Shown piece by piece: positions 44,819-52,000 of a stretch of DNA of 64,000 nucleotides; the stretch's first letter is position 1, and each line of letters opens with the position of its first letter. The translations under genes were made by a program, and so were the position numbers. The stretch is from Palsa-661 sp035535015 (GTDB taxonomy: Bacteria; Actinomycetota; Acidimicrobiia; Acidimicrobiales; UBA8190): positions 39,250 through 103,249 of the forward strand of contig DATLQU010000062.1 of NCBI GenBank assembly GCA_035535015.1. The letters are read 5' to 3'. The notes beneath the pieces were generated by a model. It saw nothing but the letters and a program-made list of their open reading frames with translations. It was not told the origin of the DNA and ran no database searches.

Positions 44819-45721
44819 GTGAAGCGCCTGATGTTGTGCGCGGCGTCGGCCGTCGTCTCGTGCTCGGGGTTGGCTGTCGTGGTCGATGGCCCGACATCCG
44901 CCGCCGCTTCGGGGCTGTCAGGCAATGTGCACGGAACCTTCATGCCCGCTCCGGGTCGCGCCCACAGCCATGCGGCGCGGGGCGTGATCAACACGGGATC
45001 GACCAACTGGTCGGGCTACGTCCAGGTGGCCTTCAACCGCCACATCTTCACCGGCGTGACCGACACCTTCGTCGTGCCCACGGTCACCTCGAGCATCGCC
45101 GGCACCCAGTATGTGGCCGACTGGGTGGGCGTCGGTGGGTACAACGACCGGAGCCTGATACAGGACGGCATCCAAGTGGCGGTGACGACCACCAACAATG
45201 TGACGAAGGTGACCTACGACGCCTGGACGGAGATCCTTCCGCACGCCGAGAAGCCGCTCAAGCTGGTCGTGCACGCCGGGGACATGGTGACGGCCACGGT
45301 GCAGGAGACGGCCAAGAAGCGGTGGCTGATGACGGTGAAGGACGTGACGACCTCGCAAGTGGGTAGCCGCTCCGTCTTCTACCGATCGAGCGGGCTGAGT
45401 GCCGAGGCCATCCACGAGAGGCCGTGTATCGCCGAGCCGTGTTCGAGTATCAGCAACCTGGCCGACCTGGCCCAGACCACCGACGTCACCTTCGAGCCGG
45501 GCTCCTTCAGCGAGGCTCCGGCGGGGTCGGTGCCGACCTACGAGCCGCTGCTCTGCTCGGCCTCCGACCCTCTCTGCGCGGCGGATGATGCCACCTTGTA
45601 CAGCGTGGCCATGGACGGAAACGACGGGACGACCGTCATCGCCACACCCTCGGCCCCCAACAGCGCCGAGGACGGCTTCACCATGGCCGACGGCGACGTG
45701 GCCCCGCCGCCGCCGACCTGA
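44819..45721 (+). CDS. Secreted G1 family glutamic endopeptidase (eqolisin)
   Basis: 300 aa with a Sec signal (KRLMLCAASAVVSCSGLAVVV). The mature part has TNWSGYV, VADWVGVGG and YDAWTEILP, the beta-sandwich landmarks of fungal eqolisins. Gln115 in SLIQDG and Glu200 in EAIHERP fit the catalytic pair (Gln53/Glu136 in scytalidoglutamic peptidase). Such peptidases work at acid pH. A stretch of eight G precedes the GTG by 8 nt. The last 20 residues are low complexity. Confidence 0.82.
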   Translation: MKRLMLCAASAVVSCSGLAVVVDGPTSAAASGLSGNVHGTFMPAPGRAHSHAARGVINTGSTNWSGYVQVAFNRHIFTGVTDTFVVPTVTSSIAGTQYVADWVGVGGYNDRSLIQDGIQVAVTTTNNVTKVTYDAWTEILPHAEKPLKLVVHAGDMVTATVQETAKKRWLMTVKDVTTSQVGSRSVFYRSSGLSAEAIHERPCIAEPCSSISNLADLAQTTDVTFEPGSFSEAPAGSVPTYEPLLCSASDPLCAADDATLYSVAMDGNDGTTVIATPSAPNSAEDGFTMADGDVAPPPPT

Positions 45722-45731
45722 TCCCGAGGGC

Positions 45732-46655
45732 TCAGTCGGCCAACAGTTCGCGATGGCGGGCACGGACCATCCGCTTCATACCGTCTCTCCACGTCACTGT
45801 GGTGGTGCCCACCAGCTCGTGCATCCGGGTGAGGTCGATGTCGACGCTGTCGATGGTGTCGGCGGTGGGGGCGAAGGACACGGGCACGCCCGTCAGGCTC
45901 GAGAGGTATCCGCACCACTCTTCGATGCTGGCCGCTTCGTCGCCACCCCAGTTCACGATGGTGGCCGGTACCGAGGCGGCGCCCAGGAGTCCGGGGACCA
46001 TGCCGATGATGTCGTCCTCGTGCAGAGGGTGGTAGATGCTCGGGGCGTCGATGTGGACGGGGACGTCGGATCCGTTGATCATCATCTCGAGGTGGATGGC
46101 CGGCCAGCCTCCCCGATCCCCGTACGGGACCGACAGCCGGGCGATGGTGGTGGGAAGTTCGAATCGTTGGGCCGCCCACCGGGCCGTGGCCTCGGCCGCG
46201 ATCTTGCAGATGCTGTACGTCCGCAGGAATGGCCAGACCCCGTGGTTATCGCCCAACGGGTCGGTCTCGGTGAAGACGTGGTGGCCCATCGGTTTGTAGA
46301 TACCCGTCGTCGAGCAGTGGAGGAACGACTTGGCCGCCCGGTGATGTTCCATCAACCAGGCCAGACCACCGCTGTTCGCCTGCAGGTCGATGTCCCAGTC
46401 GTTCGTCTTGGTCACAGCGAAGTTGAGGACGTGGTCGGCGTCGGCCGGCAGACCGCCCACATCGCCGGTCGCCAGATCGATGGCCACGCAATGCACACCG
46501 GCCCCCTCCAGTCGCTGCCGGGCGGCGTCGTCATGGAAACGGGCAGCGCCGTAGACCTCGTTCTCCTTGGCCAGGGCGCAGGCGACGGGCTCGCCCACCT
46601 GGCCGGTGACGCCAGTGACCACGACCTTCGCTCCCCGCAATGTCTCCGCACTCAT
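45732..46655 (-). CDS. NAD-dependent epimerase/dehydratase (extended SDR)
   Basis: 307 aa. TGVTGQVGEPVACAL gives the nucleotide-binding motif, then HCSTTGIYKP, and the catalytic YSICK. The C-terminal half has a substrate domain. Length fits atypical extended SDRs acting on nucleotide sugars or small carbonyl compounds; substrate unknown. Confidence 0.82.
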   Translation of the reverse strand: MSAETLRGAKVVVTGVTGQVGEPVACALAKENEVYGAARFHDDAARQRLEGAGVHCVAIDLATGDVGGLPADADHVLNFAVTKTNDWDIDLQANSGGLAWLMEHHRAAKSFLHCSTTGIYKPMGHHVFTETDPLGDNHGVWPFLRTYSICKIAAEATARWAAQRFELPTTIARLSVPYGDRGGWPAIHLEMMINGSDVPVHIDAPSIYHPLHEDDIIGMVPGLLGAASVPATIVNWGGDEAASIEEWCGYLSSLTGVPVSFAPTADTIDSVDIDLTRMHELVGTTTVTWRDGMKRMVRARHRELLAD

Positions 46656-46777
46656 CGATCGATCCTCCGTCGGTCTCGGCCCGTCGGCCCTGGCGTGCCG
46701 GGCATTCGCAGGAGCCTACGGCCTCCGACCGCCGTCGATCGCAGCCACAACCCGGCCGGCGAGGGACAATGGCGGTC

Positions 46778-47365
46778 ATGGCACAGTTCCACTGGGATCC
46801 CGAGACGTACCGCTCTCTGATGCGCAGTGAGGTGCCGGCCTACGACGAGCTCCAAGCCAGCGTGGCCGGAGCTACCCGAGGACGGTCGGCCCGTCGCATC
46901 CTCGATCTCGGAACGGGCACGGGGGAAACGGCCCGACGCGTTCTGGATCTCCACGACAGCGCCGTCCTCGTCGGCCTGGACGAGAGCGACGAGATGCTCA
47001 CCATGGCGCGCCAGACCCTTCCGCCGGCGCGGGTGGAACTCCTCGTCCGACGGCTCCAAGATTCTCTGCCTCCCGGTCCCTTCGATGTGGTGGTGTCGGC
47101 TCTGGCCGTCCATCACCTCGACGCCGAGGGCAAGGCGGACCTTTTCGCCCGGGTCTACGCCGTCTTGTCGGAGAAAGGCCGATTCGTCCTGGGAGACGTG
47201 GTGGTCCCCGACAACCCTGCCGATGCTGTCACCCCTGTCGACGGCGGCTACGACCTGCCCGACACCACCAAGGACCAACTTCGCTGGCTCGGCGACGCCG
47301 GCTTCGACGCCGCCGTCGCCTGGCAGAGAGGCGACCTGGCTGTCTTCATCGCCGACCGGCCGTAA
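46778..47365 (+). CDS. Class I SAM-dependent methyltransferase
   Basis: 195 aa. Motif I is ILDLGTGTGETARRVL, followed by LVGLDESDEMLTMAR, FDVVVSALAVHHL and LSEKGRFVLGDVV. It is a small soluble enzyme with unknown target. ATG 46778 has better spacing from GAGGGA than ATG 46769. Confidence 0.85.
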   Translation: MAQFHWDPETYRSLMRSEVPAYDELQASVAGATRGRSARRILDLGTGTGETARRVLDLHDSAVLVGLDESDEMLTMARQTLPPARVELLVRRLQDSLPPGPFDVVVSALAVHHLDAEGKADLFARVYAVLSEKGRFVLGDVVVPDNPADAVTPVDGGYDLPDTTKDQLRWLGDAGFDAAVAWQRGDLAVFIADRP

Positions 47366-47400
47366 GGGGGAGAGGCGGTCGCAGCCGGGACCACCTCTGC

Positions 47401-48210
47401 TCAGGAACGTGGTTCGATCAACAGGCTCTGGATCGATCGTCCGATGGGGCCGTCGCGGTCCCAGACGGCACTCTGCGCCACTCCCACGCCGGCCGCTCCG
47501 AGCGTCGTCCGGGCCTCGAGACACACCCATTCGCCGATTGCCGGACGATCGAGGTGGATGGACAGATCGGGATTGATGAACACGTAGCGTTCGAAGTCGA
47601 GGACCGAGCTGACGCCATTGCCGAAGTCACTGGCAGCAGCCACCCTCTCGAGCGGGGAAGGTTCCTCGCCGGGAACCACAGGCACGGCCAGTCGCACCCA
47701 GACGGTGGACGGCCCCCGCCGGCTGAAGTCGCCCGACAGGTAGCGCAGCTCGGCGCCGTGGGAATGAAAGGCCGGGTACCCCCCGACCGGTTCGGGCGAA
47801 GGATGTCCGTTTTCGGGGCCCGCCGGAGTCGCCGGATCGGGTCTCGGCGCCATGAAGGGGGCCAGGCCGATGACGTCGACCGACTCTTCGGGGAGGCGTC
47901 GAATGCGCAGCGCCCGACCCCAGACCAGATCACGGTCGGCCGAGGAGATCCGGACGTCGACCAGTTGGACTTTCCGGCCCGGTCGCGAGATGGTCGCCGT
48001 CACCGTCAGGGGGACGAGGGGCACGGGGCGCAGCAGCTCCACCGTCAGTCGGGCCACGTGCATGGGCCTGTCACTCGGGCACGCCTCGGCGGCCCGTCCC
48101 ACCAATGCCGCCACCGGTCCTCCGTGGAGCGCGTCAGCAGACCATGGGCCCCGGGAGAACTCGCTCGGGACCCATCGGTCGCCGTCGGGATGAAACAGCG
48201 CGTCGTCCAC
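47401..48210 (-). CDS. Acyl-CoA thioesterase, double hot-dog (TesB-like)
   Basis: 269 aa. FSRGPWSADALHGGPVAALVGRAAE opens the first hot-dog, with LTVELLRPVPLVPLTV. The second repeat includes WVRLAVPVV, ASDFGNGVSSVLDFERYVFINPDLSIHL, the usual thioesterase II region with its Asp. It is third in the operon after the DUF35 fusion and thiolase. Confidence 0.82.
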   Translation of the reverse strand: MDDALFHPDGDRWVPSEFSRGPWSADALHGGPVAALVGRAAEACPSDRPMHVARLTVELLRPVPLVPLTVTATISRPGRKVQLVDVRISSADRDLVWGRALRIRRLPEESVDVIGLAPFMAPRPDPATPAGPENGHPSPEPVGGYPAFHSHGAELRYLSGDFSRRGPSTVWVRLAVPVVPGEEPSPLERVAAASDFGNGVSSVLDFERYVFINPDLSIHLDRPAIGEWVCLEARTTLGAAGVGVAQSAVWDRDGPIGRSIQSLLIEPRS

Positions 48211-48253
48211 GGAGAGCTCGGCCCGATGTCGGTCGGCGACGAGGGTGCTCGGC

Positions 48254-49444
48254 TCAGCCGAGCTCGGTGCCCACGACCGAAACGAAGGACACCATCTCGC
48301 CGGGATAGCCCCCGAGATTGTGGGTCAATGCCAGCGTCCGGTCCGTGGTGATCTGCCGCTCGGGCGTGGCTTCACCGCGCAGTTGGAGCCAGCATTCGAA
48401 GAACATCCGCAGTCCTGACGCCCCCACAGGGTGACCGAAGCTCTTCAGCCCGCCGTCGGGATTCACGGGCAACTCTCCGTCGAGAGCGAACGTCCCGGCC
48501 AGCACCTCTTTCCAAGCCGTCCCCCGTTCGGCGAAGCCCAGGTCCTCCATGAGAACGAGTTCCGTCGGGGTGAAGCAGTCGTGGACCTCGGCGAAAGCCA
48601 GCTGCCGCCTCGGGTCGGTGATCCCGGCCTGGGCGTACGCGTCGGCGGCGGCCCACTCGCACTCGGGGAAGTGCGTGTAGTCGTAACCGGGGTCGATCAG
48701 TCCCGAGCCACTTCCCGTCGAAAAGGCCAGGGCCTTGATGTACAAGGGAGTATCGGTATAACGCAGGGCGTCTTCGGCCCGTACGACGATGGCGGCCGCC
48801 GCTCCGTCGGCCACACCGGCGCAGTCGAAGACGCCGAGACCACCGGCCACGCGCGGCGAGGCGCAGATCGTCTCCTTCGAGACCTCCCGCCGGAACTGGG
48901 CCCGGGGATTGCGGGCCCCGTTGTAGTGGTTCTTGGCCGAGATGGTGGCGAGCACGTCGGTGAGCTGGTCCGGCTCTACCCCGTATTTCTGGGCGTATGC
49001 CGGGGCCACCATGGAGAACATGGCTGCCGCCGTGAGCGTCCTTCCTGTTCCGTCATTGGGAGGATTGTTGGCGTTCAGGCCCTGGTAACCGCTGTCCTTC
49101 ACCTTTTCGGCCCCCACCGCCATGGCCATGTCGTAGGCCCCCGAGGCCACCGCGTAGGCCGCGGCGCGCAGCGCCTCGGATCCCGTTGTGCAGTAATTCT
49201 CGACCCGGCTCACCGGTTTGCCCTCGAGCTGAAGGGGCCGGGCCAGGGTGATACCGCTCATGCCCGATTGGGCCGTGCCCAGCCAGTAGGCGTCGACATC
49301 GTGCTTGGTGACGCCGGCCGAGGCGAACGCCTCCGTCGAGGCATCGATGATCAGGTCGTCGAGTCCTTTGTCCCACAGCTCGCCGAATGGTGTGCATCCC
49401 ATACCGACGATCGCCACCCGGTCGCGAATCCCGTGCGAAGACAT
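48254..49444 (-). CDS. Thiolase (acetyl-CoA acetyltransferase/SCPx-type)
   Basis: 396 aa. The nucleophile Cys is in VENYCTTGSEALRAAAYAVASG. The second catalytic pair is in EVHDCFTPTEL (His) and GGLKSFGHPVGASGLRMFFE (GHP). No Cys-x-Gly is at the very C-terminus, as in SCPx-type enzymes and Ltp-like proteins. It would cleave 3-ketoacyl-CoA. It starts 11 nt after the DUF35 fusion gene, and a complex between the two products is likely by analogy with archaeal thiolase-DUF35 and Ltp2-ChsH2. Confidence 0.88.
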   Translation of the reverse strand: MSSHGIRDRVAIVGMGCTPFGELWDKGLDDLIIDASTEAFASAGVTKHDVDAYWLGTAQSGMSGITLARPLQLEGKPVSRVENYCTTGSEALRAAAYAVASGAYDMAMAVGAEKVKDSGYQGLNANNPPNDGTGRTLTAAAMFSMVAPAYAQKYGVEPDQLTDVLATISAKNHYNGARNPRAQFRREVSKETICASPRVAGGLGVFDCAGVADGAAAAIVVRAEDALRYTDTPLYIKALAFSTGSGSGLIDPGYDYTHFPECEWAAADAYAQAGITDPRRQLAFAEVHDCFTPTELVLMEDLGFAERGTAWKEVLAGTFALDGELPVNPDGGLKSFGHPVGASGLRMFFECWLQLRGEATPERQITTDRTLALTHNLGGYPGEMVSFVSVVGTELG

Positions 49445-49455
49445 CGTCGTCCTCC

Positions 49456-50901
49456 TCAGCCCGACGCCGGGTCCGGGCCGGTTTCCGACACCGGGTCCCG
49501 GATGGGGCGTGCTTTCCAGAAGTAGTCGTGGATACCGTCGGCCGAGAAGAGCCGGCGGAAAGTCATCTCCACCCGGTCACCGATGGCCAGTGCGTCGGCG
49601 TCGACGTCGGTCAGCTCCACCGGGAAGCGTCCGCCGCCGTCGAAATCCACCACGGCGAAGACGACCGGTGGACTCGGCGAGTAGGCCATCCGGTCCACCG
49701 TGAAGGTCACGACGGTGCCGCGGGTGTCGGCCATGGGCAGCGGTTCCATATCGTCCACGGCCCCGCCCTGCATGGACACCCGGGCCGGCGGCAGGTGGAC
49801 GGCGCCGCTGGCGTGATCACGCGATCCGACGAATCCGAACTTCCAGTCTTCGCTGCGACCGGCGGCCGAGGCCGATACGCGCGCCGGCTCGGGACGACGT
49901 GGCGGCTCGGGCGTGAGCATCTGCCGCCACGACAGGAAGCGGCCGTAGCTCAGTTCGGCCCCGGCGGCCACCTGCTGTTCCACCGGGCGCGGGGACGTCC
50001 ACCGGCCATGCGCCTCGGTGATCCGCCAGAGCACGACGTCAGCTCCGTCGGCCAGATTGACTACGGCGATCACGTCCCCCGGCCGGGCCCGCTCGAGCGC
50101 GGCCGACACCACCAACCCCGGATGCGCAGTACCCGTCTGGCCCACCGTCGACGCCAGGTCATCGGCCAGCGTTCCGGGCGCCAGGCCGAGCTTCCCGACC
50201 AGAGCCTTGGTGGCCCGCCCGTGCATGCCCGTCACCACCGCCGTGGTCACGTCGGCCGCTTCCACGCCGGCGTTCTTCAGCGCCCGCGCCCACGCCTCGC
50301 GGCCGAGCGGGACGTAGCGGGTCTCGCCGAAGCGCTCTTCCCAGGACCGTGAGCGCCGCTCTCCCGGCGTTCGCCAGCGGTCGAGGAATTCGTCGGTGGC
50401 CGAGGCGGCGCCGAGATACTCGGCGATCACCGGCGCCCCGGGTCCGTCGTCGCCGACGACGATGGCGGCGGCGCCGTCACCGCCGAAGGATTCGTCGGGC
50501 CCTCCGGGCAGGCCGTCGCGCTGGTCGGACAGCACCACCAGGATGGTGCCGCTTCCGGTCATGGCCGTGGCCAGGGTCCCTATCCCCGATCGAAGCGCTC
50601 CACCGAAATCGAGGGCGCTCACATCGGAGGGCAACCGCAGGGCCGCGTGCACGGCCGTGGCGTTCGTCTTGTCCAGGTAGGCGGGGGTGGCCGTGGCCAA
50701 CCAGATCGCCCCGGGGGCAGCGGCCGGAGCGGCCCGTAGAGCGATCCGGGCGGCCTCCACCCCCATGGTGGTGGTGTCCTCGTCATGCGAGGCGACCGAC
50801 CGGGTGCCTTTGCCTGCTCCGGAACCGAGAAAGGCCGAGATCGAGCTGCGGGCCAGTCGGCGGTAGGGCACGTAGCCGGCGGAGCTGATGATCCCTCGCA
50901 T
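49456..50901 (-). CDS. HMG-CoA synthase-like domain fused to a DUF35 OB-fold, without any cysteine
   Basis: 481 aa. Residues 1 to about 310 form a thiolase-superfamily domain like archaeal HMG-CoA synthase: TNATAVHAALRLPSDVSALDFGGAL, then VVTGMHGRATKALVGKLG, then GQTGTAHPGLVVSAALE. From about 355, WKFGFVGSRD, GTVVTFTVDRM and FPVELTDVDADALAIGDRVEMTFR give a DUF35 OB-fold. Where HMG-CoA synthase has its active Cys, this has Gly, and no cysteine occurs anywhere. The DUF35 zinc ribbon is also absent. The His remains. It could be a scaffold that presents CoA to the adjacent thiolase. ATG 50901 lies 19 nt from the operator. Confidence 0.8.
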   Translation of the reverse strand: MRGIISSAGYVPYRRLARSSISAFLGSGAGKGTRSVASHDEDTTTMGVEAARIALRAAPAAAPGAIWLATATPAYLDKTNATAVHAALRLPSDVSALDFGGALRSGIGTLATAMTGSGTILVVLSDQRDGLPGGPDESFGGDGAAAIVVGDDGPGAPVIAEYLGAASATDEFLDRWRTPGERRSRSWEERFGETRYVPLGREAWARALKNAGVEAADVTTAVVTGMHGRATKALVGKLGLAPGTLADDLASTVGQTGTAHPGLVVSAALERARPGDVIAVVNLADGADVVLWRITEAHGRWTSPRPVEQQVAAGAELSYGRFLSWRQMLTPEPPRRPEPARVSASAAGRSEDWKFGFVGSRDHASGAVHLPPARVSMQGGAVDDMEPLPMADTRGTVVTFTVDRMAYSPSPPVVFAVVDFDGGGRFPVELTDVDADALAIGDRVEMTFRRLFSADGIHDYFWKARPIRDPVSETGPDPASG

Positions 50902-50920
50902 CCCGGCTGATGGTAGTCGT

Positions 50921-50939
50921 TTCTGACGCTCAGTCAGAA
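50921..50939. promoter_or_regulatory. Inverted repeat TTCTGAC-N5-GTCAGAA, candidate operator
   Basis: Perfect 7-bp arms with a 5-nt centre (gctca), 19 nt upstream of the DUF35 fusion start. It overlaps the last codons of the DUF1543 gene. The core is the same as at 54414-54434. Size and symmetry fit a TetR-type repressor. Confidence 0.6.
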
Positions 50940-51245
50940 GGGGTCGTCGTCGGCTTGCGTCGGCTCGTAGGTGGGGTCGACAGGGTTCGGGCCTTCGCTC
51001 CCCGTGTGGACCAGCGTCACCTCGAAGCCGTCCACGGCGTCGAGCTCCTGGACCATGTCGACATGGGGCTTCGGATCGGCCCCCGACCATTTGGCCCGGG
51101 CGGCACGGCGCGCCGAACGGGGATCTGTGGTGACCACGAAGACCATTTCATGGTCCTCTCCGAGCCGCCCGGGGGCGGGGTCGCCGCCCAGATAGACGGC
51201 GTAGAGCCGGGGGAGTGCAATGTCGCGATCTTCGTCGTCGGCCAC
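50934..51245 (-). CDS. DUF1543 domain protein
   Basis: 103 aa. RLYAVYLGGDPAP, DHEMVFVVTTD and PHVDMVQELDAVDGFEVTLV follow the DUF1543 pattern; function unknown. GTG 51245 has GAGGAG upstream. Its final codons overlap the candidate operator of the operon downstream. Confidence 0.72.
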   Translation of the reverse strand: MADDEDRDIALPRLYAVYLGGDPAPGRLGEDHEMVFVVTTDPRSARRAARAKWSGADPKPHVDMVQELDAVDGFEVTLVHTGSEGPNPVDPTYEPTQADDDPF

Positions 51246-51324
51246 CGATTCTCCTCGTGACGTCTGTTTCTCGTTGTGACTCCGTGCGACCGGGAGAGTG
51301 ACACCGGACTGTGGTCTGCGACCG

Positions 51325-51330
51325 TACTGT
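51325..51330 (+). promoter_or_regulatory. Likely -10 box of the GNAT gene (leaderless)
   Basis: TACTGT, 6 nt before GTG 51337. Confidence 0.45.
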
Positions 51331-51336
51331 CGTCGT

Positions 51337-51897
51337 GTGGACATCGTCATCCGATCGCCGCAGGCCTCGGAGATCGCCCGTCTCGGGGAGATCGAACGCG
51401 ACGGCGACCGTCGTTACCGGGGCTATGGCGGCGTCCCCGAGGGTTTTGACGACACCGCTCCTCCGGCGCAGCTCGAGCGGGCCCGTACCGACGGCCGGTT
51501 GTGGGTGGGGGAGCGGTTATGGCCGGGGGAGGCCGACGGATCACATCCCCATGGGGAGCTCGTGGCCTTCGCCCTGGTCGAGCCCGTCGACGGCGGTGCC
51601 CATCTCGAACAGCTGTCGGTGCTGCAGGCCCTCCAGGGCCGGGGCATCGGCGGCCGGCTCATCGAAACCGTGTGCGCCTGGGCCTCCGGCCAGGCCTTGC
51701 CGGCGGTGACCCTGTGCACCTTCTCGGACGTTCCCTGGAACCGCCTCCTCTACGAACACCTGGGTTTCGTCGTCCTTGCCGAAGATCGGTGGACGCCCGG
51801 GCTCCGCGCCGTCTTCGAGAGCGACGCCGCTCTCGGCCTCGACCTTTCCCGCCGGGTGATCATGCGTCGCCCCCTCCCCGGCGTAGCACCGGACTGA
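51337..51897 (+). CDS. GNAT acetyltransferase
   Basis: 186 aa. IRSPQASEIARLGEIERDGDRRYRGYGG at the start and LEQLSVLQALQGRGIGGRLIETVCAWA, the acetyl-CoA loop QGRGIGG, then VPWNRLLYEHLGFVV. Target unknown. The frame is open to 51298, but GTG 51337 is placed 6 nt after a -10 box. Confidence 0.82.
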   Translation: MDIVIRSPQASEIARLGEIERDGDRRYRGYGGVPEGFDDTAPPAQLERARTDGRLWVGERLWPGEADGSHPHGELVAFALVEPVDGGAHLEQLSVLQALQGRGIGGRLIETVCAWASGQALPAVTLCTFSDVPWNRLLYEHLGFVVLAEDRWTPGLRAVFESDAALGLDLSRRVIMRRPLPGVAPD

Positions 51898-52000
51898 GCG
51901 GGACACCGGCGCCGGCTCCCCGGGCCACCCGCCCGACGGATACCCTGGGGCCGCGGGCCATACCGGTCATGCGGGCACCGACGACGACGGGGGTGGTCCG

